Shown here: piece after piece, positions 34,767-41,623 of the stretch
Numbering within the stretch: the first letter of the stretch is position 1
How the letters are laid out: the number at the start of each line of letters is the position of its first letter
From: Comamonas sp. lk
Lineage (GTDB): Bacteria > Pseudomonadota > Gammaproteobacteria > Burkholderiales > Burkholderiaceae_C
Length of the DNA stretch: 63,401 nt
Reading direction: 5' to 3'
Assembly: GCA_945925985.1 (NCBI GenBank)
Contig: CAMELV010000020.1
Location: 1 to 63,401, forward strand
The notes under the pieces: model-generated
Told to the model about the DNA's origin: nothing
The model's input: the letters and a program-made list of their open reading frames with translations, nothing else
Database searches by the model: none
Program-made: the position numbers and the translations under genes

Positions 34767-35507
34767 TCACCCCAGATGTTTGCCCGCCTCCCGCCGCGTC
34801 AAGCCGGAGAAAACGTGCGCATGCTCCGCCAAAAAAGCCCGCACCGCCTCGGGCTGGGTGCGTGCGTGGTCGCGTAGCGCCCAGCCAATCGCCTTTCGGA
34901 TGAAGAATTCGGTTTCTGGCGCCAATGCCAGCGCGTAGCGAAACAGGCGCGCCTGGTCGGCCTGCGCTTTCCAGCCCAGTTGGTGCAACATGGCCACGCG
35001 GCGCACCCACAGGCTCCGGTGGCCCAGCCAGTCGTCCATCTGGCGCTGCACCTCGGGTTGCCGGGCCCGAGCTCGCAGCAGGATATCGCCCACCACACCG
35101 GCCAGCCCGTCAACCGTGTCCCACCACGCGCGGCGCTGCACCAACTGCAACAGGTGGGACAGGCTGTCCACGCCAAGCTGACGGTGGTGCTTGGCCAAGA
35201 GGTCCACCGCCACATACTGAAATTCGCGCTCTGGCATCTCCCACAGGGCTTCGGCCACGGACAGCAGGTCGGCGGCCGTCCAGGTGTTCAGCCGGGGCAG
35301 GCCGCGCAAGGCCAGGCGGCGCGGCGCGGCGCGGATGCCTAAAAATGCAAACTGGTCCAGCATGTAGGCCCGCATCGGCACGGCTTGCACCGGATCGGCC
35401 AGCGGGCGCAACGCGGTGTCGATCTGCATCAGCAGCGCGGCCGGTTCAGCAGGGGCAGCGACTGCTGGGGCCTGGGTTTCGACTCGCTTGGGTTTGGGCT
35501 TGCTCAT
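34767..35507 (-). CDS. DNA alkylation repair protein, AlkD-like HEAT-repeat glycosylase
   Basis: 246 residues from the ATG at 35507, with a short proline/alanine-rich N-terminus. The body is a helical HEAT-like array with the AlkD pattern LWEMPEREFQYVAVDLL, WWDTVDGLAG, WVRRVAMLHQL and FIRKAIGWALRDHAR. WDxVD with the catalytic Asp and the arginine-rich helix are in place. AlkD removes bulky or positively charged alkylated bases. A hairpin repeat (35539-35570) lies just upstream of its start. Confidence 0.87.
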   Translation of the reverse strand: MSKPKPKRVETQAPAVAAPAEPAALLMQIDTALRPLADPVQAVPMRAYMLDQFAFLGIRAAPRRLALRGLPRLNTWTAADLLSVAEALWEMPEREFQYVAVDLLAKHHRQLGVDSLSHLLQLVQRRAWWDTVDGLAGVVGDILLRARARQPEVQRQMDDWLGHRSLWVRRVAMLHQLGWKAQADQARLFRYALALAPETEFFIRKAIGWALRDHARTQPEAVRAFLAEHAHVFSGLTRREAGKHLG

Positions 35508-35538
35508 ACAGGGGTAAAAAATGCCTTCAGGCATTGAT

Positions 35539-35570
35539 GATATTGGATAGTTTGCTTCTGTTTTAGTAGC
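35539..35570. repeat. 32-bp interspersed hairpin repeat, copy 2
   Basis: GATATTGGATAGTTTGCT at the left and TAGTAGC at the right; 26 of 32 positions equal copy 1 at 33843-33874. It lies 31 bases upstream of the AlkD-like start, in the divergent gap to the phd gene. Confidence 0.6.
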
Positions 35571-35613
35571 ATTGAGCGGGTGTATCTACGCCATAGATGC
35601 CGCTTCGCATTAA

Positions 35614-35634
35614 ACTAGTCATCTGACTAGTCAT
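35614..35634. promoter_or_regulatory. Direct repeat ACTAGTCAT x2 before phd (probable operator)
   Basis: ACTAGTCAT occurs at 35614-35622 and 35626-35634, a 12-bp period, and TGACTAGTCA (35624-35633) is a perfect palindrome. It lies 13 bases before the antitoxin ATG and overlaps the expected promoter. Phd/YefM antitoxins bind such repeats; the match is positional inference. Confidence 0.5.
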
Positions 35635-35647
35635 AAAAGGAATCAAC

Positions 35648-35905
35648 ATGCAAACCTGGGCCATTCAAGATGCAAAAGCGCGGTTCAGCGAGTTTTTGGA
35701 GGCCTGCATGGCCGATGGCCCGCAACTGGTGACCAAGCGTGGCAGTGAGGCTGCGGTGTTGGTGCCGATCGAGCAATGGCGTCGCATGCAAGCAGCCGCC
35801 CGGCCGTCACTCAAAGCGCTGTTGCTGGCCGATGCGGCGCGCGGCGAATTGCCGGTGCCAGCACGGGGCAGCGCCCAGCGGCGGCCGGTGCTGCCGGCGG
35901 GTTGA
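35648..35905 (+). CDS. Antitoxin, Phd/YefM type
   Basis: 85 residues. The N-terminal WAIQDAKARFSEFLEACM and VTKRGSEAAVLVPIEQW follow the Phd fold pattern. The C-terminal part (PSLKALLLADAARGELPVP) is the toxin-binding tail typical of Phd partners of FitB-like PIN toxins. The gene is 5 bases upstream of the toxin gene. A ribosome site AAAGGA precedes the ATG. Confidence 0.88.
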   Translation: MQTWAIQDAKARFSEFLEACMADGPQLVTKRGSEAAVLVPIEQWRRMQAAARPSLKALLLADAARGELPVPARGSAQRRPVLPAG

Positions 35906-35910
35906 GGCGC

Positions 35911-36345
35911 ATGTACCTGCTCGACACCAACATCATCTCCGAACTTCGCAAGCCGCGGCCTCACGGCGCGGTTGTGGCCTGGCTGCAAGCCCGGGACGAC
36001 GCTGAGTTGTACCTGTCCGTGGTCACGCTGGCCGAGATTCAGGCCGGCATTGAGTTGACGCGTGACCAAGACCCGGCCAAAGCCCGCGAAATCGAAGCCT
36101 GGCTGGATGCCGTGGCCGAGTCGTACAACGTGCTGCCCATGGACGCCAGCGTATTCCGGCGCTGGGCGCGGCTGATGCATCGGCGGTCCAATACCCTGTA
36201 TGAAGATGCCATGATCGCCGCCACTGCGGCCAGCCACCAGCTCACGGTGGTGACTCGCAACGTTGCCGACTTTGCAGTCTTTGGGGTACCTGTGTTGAAC
36301 CCGTTCGATGCAACGGGCACCGCGGCCGCTCAGGACACGGTGTAA
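35911..36345 (+). CDS. PIN-domain toxin, VapC/FitB type
   Basis: 144 residues from the ATG at 35911. PIN acids are Asp5 in MYLLDTNIISEL, Glu in TLAEIQAGIE, Asp in LYEDAMIAATA and Asp in RNVADFAVF. Complete RNase core. The last codons (AAAQDTV) and the stop lie inside the left copy of a 61-bp direct repeat derived from the 3' end of the thioesterase gene, so the natural C-terminus has probably been replaced by foreign sequence. Confidence 0.88.
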   Translation: MYLLDTNIISELRKPRPHGAVVAWLQARDDAELYLSVVTLAEIQAGIELTRDQDPAKAREIEAWLDAVAESYNVLPMDASVFRRWARLMHRRSNTLYEDAMIAATAASHQLTVVTRNVADFAVFGVPVLNPFDATGTAAAQDTV

Positions 36346-36385
36346 GCCCCAGCCCCGCTGGACAGCAGCTTGCCGTCGGCCCCTA
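36325..36385. repeat. 61-bp direct repeat, left copy (copy of the thioesterase gene 3' end)
   Basis: Matches 36947-37007 without gaps at 55 of 61 positions. The right copy is the genuine 3' end of the PaaI-type thioesterase gene; this left copy contains its reverse stop and last codons but nothing further. The yoeB-yefM pair lies exactly between the copies, and the yoeB stop codon is the last triplet of this copy. Confidence 0.85.
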
Positions 36386-36646
36386 CTGGTAATGCCCCTT
36401 GCAGGCGATCACCGTCAAATCGGCATCATCCACAGCGTAGACCAGTCGGTGCACATCGTCGATACGGCGCGACCAGAAACCGCTCAGGCTGCCCAGCAGG
36501 GGTTCGGGCTTGCCAATGCCCTGAAACGGGTCACGCCGGCTGGCGTCGATCAGGGTGTTGATGCGCTTGAGCGTCTTTTTGTCTTGCCCCTGCCAATACA
36601 GGTAGTCAGACCAGGCGGCGGGGGTAAAGGCGATGCCCCGGCTCAT
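36383..36646 (-). CDS. yoeB: Toxin YoeB (Txe family mRNA interferase)
   Basis: 87 residues. FTPAAWSDYLYWQGQDKKTLKRIN opens it, GKPEPLLGSLSGFWSRRID carries the catalytic Glu and Arg, and the family's closing CKGHYQ provides the catalytic His and Tyr. YoeB cuts mRNA at the ribosome during stress. Its start overlaps the yefM stop by four bases. The last codon and stop fall at the edge of the 61-bp repeat. Confidence 0.95.
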   Translation of the reverse strand: MSRGIAFTPAAWSDYLYWQGQDKKTLKRINTLIDASRRDPFQGIGKPEPLLGSLSGFWSRRIDDVHRLVYAVDDADLTVIACKGHYQ

Positions 36647-36897
36647 TCCGGCACCAGCGCACGGCGCCTAGCCTGGCCGGTGCGGTACTGCGCAATGGAC
36701 TCGGCCAAGTGATAGGCATTGGCGGGGCTGGACAACAGATGCAGGGTTTCAGCCATGCTCTGGTACTGCGCCAGGGACATCACCACGGCGTCAGCCCCAT
36801 CACGGCGGGTGATGATGGCAATGTCGGCGTCGGCCTCCACGCCGTCGAGCACGGTTTTCAGGCTGTTTCGAGCCTCGGTGTAGCTGACAATGCGCAT
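36643..36897 (-). CDS. yefM: Antitoxin YefM
   Basis: 84 residues with MRIVSYTEARNSLKTVLDGV and ITRRDGADAVVMSLAQYQSM, the classical YefM pattern. The C-terminus (YHLAESIAQYRTGQ) wraps YoeB. It represses its own promoter together with the toxin; a suitable palindrome lies upstream. The coding frame is intact. Confidence 0.95.
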   Translation of the reverse strand: MRIVSYTEARNSLKTVLDGVEADADIAIITRRDGADAVVMSLAQYQSMAETLHLLSSPANAYHLAESIAQYRTGQARRRALVPE

Positions 36898-36907
36898 GGT
36901 AACTCCA

Positions 36908-36931
36908 ACCTGTACAGTTTATTGAACAGGT
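36908..36931. promoter_or_regulatory. Inverted repeat upstream of yefM (probable operator)
   Basis: ACCTGT (36908-36913) and ACAGGT (36926-36931) are perfect inverted arms around an AT-rich 12-base core, 10 bases before the yefM start. E. coli YefM recognises TGTACA-containing palindromes, and TGTACA is present here at 36911-36916. Confidence 0.55.
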
Positions 36932-36946
36932 AGAGTGTAAGTCAAA

Positions 36947-37007
36947 GCCGCTCAAGACACGATGTAAGCCCCGGCCCCGCTGGACAGCAGCTTACCGTCG
37001 GCACCCA
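36947..37007. repeat. 61-bp direct repeat, right copy (native thioesterase 3' end)
   Basis: Contains the stop and last 18 codons of the thioesterase gene. It equals 36325-36385 at 55 of 61 positions. Together the copies bracket the yoeB-yefM module, consistent with its insertion or exchange by recombination. Confidence 0.85.
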
Positions 37008-37440
37008 GAAACTCCATGCGGGTGGAGGCCACGCGTGAACCCAGGCGCAGCACCTCACCGCGCAACTCAAAGGTTTCGCCAATGCCGGGGCGCAGGTAGT
37101 CCACGCGCATGTCGATGGTGCTGAGTTTCATGAAACGGTGCAGGCGTTGGGTGGGGGTTTCGTCCATATGGCGGGCGCCGATGGCGGTCATCACGGCCAG
37201 GCCGCCCATGGCGTCCAGCCCAGCGCTGATGACGCCGCCGTGGATGCGGTTGTAACTGTAGTGGCCCACCAGTTCGGGCCGCATGTCGATGCGTGCGGTG
37301 ACCAGGCCTGGCGCCAGCGACACCACACGCAGGCCCAGCGTCTGGTTGAAAACAATTTTGTGCTCCCACAGCTCACGCAGGCCCTCGATGAACTCGTCCT
37401 CAAACACAACGGGGGGGGCATTGGCGGTGATGGCAGTCAT
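36952..37440 (-). CDS. PaaI-family hotdog thioesterase
   Basis: 162 residues. Hotdog pattern is seen in NQTLGLRVVSLAPGLVTARIDMRPELVG and NRIHGGVISAGLDAMGGLAVMTAIG, with the HGGVISAGLDAMGG turn around the catalytic region; it ends in STRMEFLGADGKLLSSGAGAYIV. It cleaves acyl-CoA or aryl-CoA thioesters. Ten bases upstream of its ATG lies the stop of a vanished acyl-CoA dehydrogenase gene (37451), so it was probably once the last gene of the beta-oxidation operon to its right. Confidence 0.87.
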   Translation of the reverse strand: MTAITANAPPVVFEDEFIEGLRELWEHKIVFNQTLGLRVVSLAPGLVTARIDMRPELVGHYSYNRIHGGVISAGLDAMGGLAVMTAIGARHMDETPTQRLHRFMKLSTIDMRVDYLRPGIGETFELRGEVLRLGSRVASTRMEFLGADGKLLSSGAGAYIVS

Positions 37441-37450
37441 GCGCCAATTG

Positions 37451-37516
37451 TCACAGACCGAGCTGGCGCGCGGCCAACTCCTTCATGACCTCCTCGGAGC
37501 CGCCGCCAACACGGCA
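37451..37516 (-). pseudogene. C-terminal remnant of an acyl-CoA dehydrogenase
   Basis: The minus-strand frame ends RVGGGSEEVMKELAARQLGL and then stop. This is the usual end of acyl-CoA dehydrogenases (RIGGGSxEVMKEIIARxLGL). Upstream of about 37516 the similarity breaks and the sequence joins higB debris. The nearby intact dehydrogenase has RLGSIGGGADEVMLG at the same place. I read this as the tail of a second dehydrogenase destroyed by entry of the higBA module. Confidence 0.75.
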
Positions 37517-37571
37517 TTCGCACCGCGTGTGCAAGGATTCGATGGGCATCGGCTTGTCTGACAATGACAGG

Positions 37572-37661
37572 ATGCAATTTGTCAACGTGAAGTTCATTGG
37601 CACCCATGCCGAGTACGACAAAATTGACGCCGCTGTCGTTGACCAGTTCAAAGGAGTCTGA
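37572..37661 (+). pseudogene. higB: Truncated toxin gene higB (C-terminal 29 codons only)
   Basis: The frame FVNVKFIGTHAEYDKIDAAVV is the C-terminal segment of HigB toxins (VYIRFVGTHAEYDKIDA). The first two thirds, with the RNase core, are missing. The stop TGA overlaps the higA start (TGATG), as in intact higBA pairs. A short upstream ATG at 37572 is accidental. Confidence 0.8.
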
Positions 37662-38041
37662 TGATGGAAATCAAAGCGATCCGCACCGAAGCAGATTACT
37701 TCGCCGCACTGGGCGAGGTGTCCGCGCTCATCGACCTGGACCCAGAAGGCGATTCTGCCGAAGGCGAGCGACTTGATGTGCTGGGTACGCTGGTGCAGGC
37801 ATACGAAGCCAAGCACTATCCCATTGACCCACCGGACCCGATTGAGGCGATCAAGTTCCGCATGGAGCAGGCTGGCATGACGGTGAAAGACCTCGTCCCT
37901 TACATTGGCCCGCTCAATCGGGTGTATGAGGTGTTGTCTTACAAACGCTCACTGTCGCTGAGCATGATTCGGCGACTGAGCGAGGGGCCGCATATCCCGG
38001 CTGAAGTGTTGATCCGCGAGTCTGTCGCCATTTCGGCCTAA
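37661..38041 (+). CDS. higA: Antitoxin HigA (orphan, helix-turn-helix)
   Basis: 126 residues; start at 37661 or 37664, preceded by AAAGGAG. The N-terminal MEIKAIRTEADYFAALGEVSALIDLDPE is the usual HigA opening; the XRE-type helix-turn-helix is in FRMEQAGMTVKDLVPYIG and YEVLSYKRSLSLSMIRRLS. It should still bind DNA. Its toxin partner is truncated, so it is an orphan antitoxin, possibly retained for regulation or to neutralise HigB toxins elsewhere. It converges with the acyl-CoA dehydrogenase gene 20 bp away. Confidence 0.9.
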   Translation: MMEIKAIRTEADYFAALGEVSALIDLDPEGDSAEGERLDVLGTLVQAYEAKHYPIDPPDPIEAIKFRMEQAGMTVKDLVPYIGPLNRVYEVLSYKRSLSLSMIRRLSEGPHIPAEVLIRESVAISA

Positions 38042-38061
38042 AGCCGGCATCGCCGGTGCAA

Positions 38062-39222
38062 CTAGCCGCGCGGCGGCCGCTTGGCCACGCCCATGGTCTT
38101 GGCGATGATGCCCAGCATCACCTCGTCGGCGCCGCCGCCAATCGAGCCCAGCCGGCCATCGCGGTACATGCGTGACACCTTGTTTTCCAGGGTAAAGCCC
38201 ATGCCGCCCCAAAACTGCAGGCAGCCATCCGGAATCAGGCGGTTGAGCCGGCCCGCCTTGAGCTTGGCCATGGAGGCCAGCTCCAGCACGTCTTGGCCCT
38301 GCACATACTGGGCGCATACCTGGTGCGTGAGGGCACGCAGGCATTCCAGTTCGGTCTTCATCTCGGCCAATTTGAACTGCACCCATTGCTGGTCGGCCAG
38401 GGTGGCACCAAACAGTTGGCGCCCCTGGGCCCAGTCCACCGTCCACTGAATGCAGTTGCTCAGGCTTTGCAGGCAACTGGCAGCAGCCCACAGCCGCTCC
38501 TCCTGAAACTGCATCATCTGGTACACAAAACCGTGGCCTTCTTCGCCGATGCGGTAGCGCTGCGGCACCCGCACCTCGTCGAAATGAATTAGGCCGGTGT
38601 CGCTGGCGTGCATGCCGATCTTGCGGATCTTTTGGGCTTTCTCGATGCCCGGCAGGTGCATGGGCACCATCACCAGACTTTTGTTGCGGTGCTGGGGGCC
38701 GTCGCCGGTGTTGACCAGCATGCACATCCAGTCGGCCTGCAGGCTGTTGGTGATCCACATCTTCTGGCCGGTGATGACGTAGTCGTCGCCATCTTTGCGC
38801 GCCCGGCTTTTGATTGAGGCCACATCGCTGCCCGCACCGGGCTCGCTCACGCCGATGCAGCCCACCATGTCGCCGGCAATCGCCGGGGCCAGAAATTCGC
38901 GGCGCAGTTCGTCGCTGCCAAAACGGGCCAGCGCCGGCGTGGCCATGTCGGTCTGCACACCAATCGCCATGGGGATGGCACCGCAGTCAATATGACCCAG
39001 CGCCTCGGCCATGGCCAGCGCAAAAGAGTAATCCAGCCCGGCACCGCCATAGGCCTCGGGCTTGGTCAGGCCCAGCAGGCCCAGGTCGCCGAGTTTTTTG
39101 AAGACCTCGTGCGCCGGAAACATCTCTGCCGCCTCCCACTCGTCCACATGGGGGTTGATCTCAGCGTCAATGAAACGCTTGAGGGTGTTCTGGATTTCCA
39201 GGTGCTCGTGGGTGTAGTGCAT
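38062..39222 (-). CDS. Acyl-CoA dehydrogenase (FadE-independent, short type)
   Basis: 386 residues, normal length of the soluble four-electron-transfer-flavoprotein-linked family. MVGCIGVSEPGAGSDVASIKSRA and YVITGQKMWITNSLQADW are the flavin and adenine-binding signatures; RIGEEGHGFVYQMMQFQEERL and IGGGADEVMLGIIAKTMG close it. It introduces the alpha-beta double bond in an acyl-CoA. The sequence resembles citronellyl-CoA dehydrogenase AtuD-like proteins, but this is not certain. Last intact gene of the long operon, 18 bp behind the SDR. Confidence 0.9.
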   Translation of the reverse strand: MHYTHEHLEIQNTLKRFIDAEINPHVDEWEAAEMFPAHEVFKKLGDLGLLGLTKPEAYGGAGLDYSFALAMAEALGHIDCGAIPMAIGVQTDMATPALARFGSDELRREFLAPAIAGDMVGCIGVSEPGAGSDVASIKSRARKDGDDYVITGQKMWITNSLQADWMCMLVNTGDGPQHRNKSLVMVPMHLPGIEKAQKIRKIGMHASDTGLIHFDEVRVPQRYRIGEEGHGFVYQMMQFQEERLWAAASCLQSLSNCIQWTVDWAQGRQLFGATLADQQWVQFKLAEMKTELECLRALTHQVCAQYVQGQDVLELASMAKLKAGRLNRLIPDGCLQFWGGMGFTLENKVSRMYRDGRLGSIGGGADEVMLGIIAKTMGVAKRPPRG

Positions 39223-39240
39223 GGGTGGCTCCGTAACAGA

Positions 39241-40122
39241 TCAGGAAAAAACCTTCGGCGTCTGCGCCCGGTGAAAACCGTTGAAGGGTTTGACGGCATT
39301 GCGCTGGCGGGCTGCATCGGCAGGCTCGCCCATGGGCCAGCCCAGGCGCACCTGCGGCCGCGCCCCGTCGATGCGCAGGGTGCTGCCGCTGATGAAGCTG
39401 GCCGCCGGGCTGAGCAAAAACACAATGCCAGCCGCCGTCTCGGACTCGGTGCCAAAGCGCCCCAGCGGCACGGTGCCAGCCATAGCGCGAAGCATGGGCG
39501 CTGCATCGGCTGGGTAATGGTCCATGCCGCTGGAGGCGATGTAACCCGGCGCCACCGCGTTCACGCGCACGCCCTGCCCGGCCCATTCCACCGCCGCGGT
39601 CTCGGTGAAGCTGACCATGCCCGCGCGCGCCGCGCCGCTGTGGCCCATGCCCGGCATTGAGCCCCAGATGTCGGCCACGATGTTGACGATGCTGCCGCCG
39701 CTGTGCTGCATGGCCTGCAAAAAACACTCGCGCGCCATCAGAAAACCGCCGGTCAGGTTGGTGTCGAGCACGGCCTGCCAGCCCTTGGCGCTGATGGCTT
39801 TTAGGGGCGTGATGTACTGGCCGCCGGCGTTGTTGACCAGCCCGTCAATGCGGCCGTGCTCGGCCAGCACGGCGGCCACGGTTTGCTCGACCAGCTCTTC
39901 CTGCCGGATGTCACACACCTGCAGGCTGGCCTGGCCGCCGTCCTGCGCAATCTCGCTGGCCACGGCCTGCAGCTTGTCCAGCTTGCGACCCACCAGCACC
40001 ACCCTGGCCCCTAGGGCGGCCAGCTCGTGCGCGGTGCAGCGGCCAATGCCAGAGCCCCCGCCGGTGACGATCAACACCTGGCCGGCGAACAGATTTGGGG
40101 CAAATACCGAGGCATAAGTCAT
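39241..40122 (-). CDS. SDR family oxidoreductase, peroxisomal trans-2-enoyl-CoA reductase (PECR)-like
   Basis: 293 residues from the ATG at 40122, preceded by GGAGAT. The Rossmann motif is TGGGSGIGRCTAHELAALGA and NNAGG follows. The active-site area reads MGHSGAARAGMVSFTETAAVEWA, which is the PECR/AtuG pattern HSGAARAG rather than YxxxK. These enzymes reduce or oxidise enoyl/hydroxyacyl-CoA with NADP(H). In the operon it is probably used with unusual (branched or isoprenoid-like) acyl chains; this is inference. Confidence 0.78.
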   Translation of the reverse strand: MTYASVFAPNLFAGQVLIVTGGGSGIGRCTAHELAALGARVVLVGRKLDKLQAVASEIAQDGGQASLQVCDIRQEELVEQTVAAVLAEHGRIDGLVNNAGGQYITPLKAISAKGWQAVLDTNLTGGFLMARECFLQAMQHSGGSIVNIVADIWGSMPGMGHSGAARAGMVSFTETAAVEWAGQGVRVNAVAPGYIASSGMDHYPADAAPMLRAMAGTVPLGRFGTESETAAGIVFLLSPAASFISGSTLRIDGARPQVRLGWPMGEPADAARQRNAVKPFNGFHRAQTPKVFS

Positions 40123-40164
40123 CCGATCTCCTTTGAACGCAGGCTCTGGCAGCAAAAGAAATTT

Positions 40165-40218
40165 GCTACTATAAAGATAGCTATAACCCCAATAACCACG
40201 GGGGCTAGAGGCCTATTT
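40165..40218. repeat. 54-bp interspersed hairpin repeat, intergenic copy
   Basis: Begins GCTACTATAAAGATAGCTAT and ends GGGGGCTAGAGGCCTATTT. It lies between the SDR and enoyl-CoA hydratase genes, four bases before the end of the latter. It equals the intragenic copy at 10709-10762 at 38 of 54 positions without gaps. GCTA and TAGC arms can fold as a hairpin. Confidence 0.65.
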
Positions 40219-40221
40219 TCT

Positions 40222-40986
40222 TTAAATTTTTGAGAAATCGGGTTTGCGCTTTTCCATGAAGGCGGTGAAGGCCTCGCGGGCTGCTGGCTCGGCCAGCATG
40301 CGGCCGAAGCTCTGCGCCTCTTGCACCATGCGTTGCGCCACCACCTCGACCTGGCCCAGCTTCATCAGGCGTTTGGTCTCGACCAAAGAGCCCAGGGGTT
40401 TGGCCGCCAGCTTTTGCGCCTGGCGCTGCGCCAGTGCCGCGGCCTCGCTGGGTGGCACGATTCGGCTGACCAGCCCCATCTCCAGCGCGGCCTCGGCCAG
40501 AAAGGGCTCGCCCAGCAGCAGTGCCTCAGCGGCACGGCCGTAGCCCATGCGCTGAGGCGCCAGGTAGCTCGACGCAGCCTCGGGACACAGGCCCAGGTTG
40601 ACGAAGGGCATGGAGAACGCGGCGTTGTCACCCGCGTAGACCAGGTCGCAATGGAACAGCAGTGTGGTGCCGATGCCTACCGCCGGCCCGCACACCGCCG
40701 CCAGCACCGGCTTAGAGAAGGTGCTGATGCCGCGCAAAAAGCGGAACACCGGCGAATCCATGGTGCTGGGTTTGGCGTTTAAAAAGTCACCAATGTCATT
40801 GCCGGCGCTGAAAATGGTTTCATGGCCCTGAAACACCACGGCACGCACCGCCGGGTCGGCTTCAGCCTGCACCAGCGCCTCCGCCATGCTGGCGTACATG
40901 GCGGCGGTGATGGAGTTCTTCTTGTCCACCCGGTTCAGGGTGATGGTCAGCACACCGGCGCTGGTGTCGGTCAGGATGTCGCTCAT
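40222..40986 (-). CDS. Enoyl-CoA hydratase/isomerase (crotonase family)
   Basis: 254 residues from the ATG at 40986. HETIFSAGNDIGDFLNA is the oxyanion-hole region and AVCGPAVGIGTTLLFHCDLVYA the second signature; FVNLGLCPEAASSYLAPQRMG carries the catalytic glutamate position. It adds water to trans-2-enoyl-CoA or shifts a double bond. The operon also contains a fused hydratase, so this one may serve non-standard intermediates. Confidence 0.88.
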   Translation of the reverse strand: MSDILTDTSAGVLTITLNRVDKKNSITAAMYASMAEALVQAEADPAVRAVVFQGHETIFSAGNDIGDFLNAKPSTMDSPVFRFLRGISTFSKPVLAAVCGPAVGIGTTLLFHCDLVYAGDNAAFSMPFVNLGLCPEAASSYLAPQRMGYGRAAEALLLGEPFLAEAALEMGLVSRIVPPSEAAALAQRQAQKLAAKPLGSLVETKRLMKLGQVEVVAQRMVQEAQSFGRMLAEPAAREAFTAFMEKRKPDFSKI

Positions 40987-41029
40987 GGCAGGGGTCCGTT
41001 CAGTGGTGCAATCGATTGAAGAAGGGGTT

Positions 41030-41623
41030 TCAGGCGGCCAGGGCCTCGCGCACAAAGTCCAGCCGGTCCTGGCCCCAGAACATCTGGTCGCCCACGAACA
41101 TCGTGGGCGCGCCAAATATGCCGCGCTGCACGGCGGCGTCGGTGCGGGCCTTCAAGGCTTCTTTCACCTCAGGCTCGGCACACAGCGCCAGCAGGGCGGC
41201 CGGGTCAAAACCGGCGGCGCTTAGAGTCTGGGCCAGCACCGCTGGGTCGCCCAGGTTCAGCGCGTCCACCCAGATGGCGCGGAACATGGCGGCGCAATAA
41301 ATCTCAAAGCGCGTGTCCCCGCGCAGCTGCAGGCCCACTGCCGCGCGCATCAGCTGCAGGGTGTTGATAGGGAAATGCGGGTTCATCACCAGCGGCACGC
41401 CATAGCGCTTGGCAAAACGCGCCATGTCGACAAACAGGTAGTTGCCCTTGAGCGGCACACTGATGGGCGCCCGATTGCCCGTGGCCTGGAAAACCCCACC
41501 CAGCAGCATGGGCTGCCAGACCAGGGTGGCGCCAGCGTCGGCACACAGCTTTGGCAGCTGGGTCCAGGCCAGATAAGAGGCAAGGCTGCCAAAATCAAAA
41601 TAAAAGTCCACGGTCTTGGTCAT
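41030..41623 (-). CDS. 2-hydroxychromene-2-carboxylate isomerase-like protein (DsbA-fold, kappa-GST)
   Basis: 197 residues; ATG at 41623 shares a base with the preceding SDR stop (TGATG). VDFYFDFGSLASYLAWTQLP is the typical opening with the glutathione-site Ser, and the CxxC of DsbA is absent. FGAPTMFVGDQMFWGQDRLDFV closes the fold. NahD-type members use glutathione to isomerise an intermediate in naphthalene breakdown, but many, like this one, sit in fatty-acyl operons with an unproved role. Confidence 0.85.
   Translation of the reverse strand: MTKTVDFYFDFGSLASYLAWTQLPKLCADAGATLVWQPMLLGGVFQATGNRAPISVPLKGNYLFVDMARFAKRYGVPLVMNPHFPINTLQLMRAAVGLQLRGDTRFEIYCAAMFRAIWVDALNLGDPAVLAQTLSAAGFDPAALLALCAEPEVKEALKARTDAAVQRGIFGAPTMFVGDQMFWGQDRLDFVREALAA

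Noticed and set aside
37451..37816. A 121-codon minus-strand frame through the higBA region
   Set aside because: Only its last 20 or so codons look like protein (dehydrogenase tail); the rest is antisense to higB debris and higA. Treated as a remnant, not a gene.
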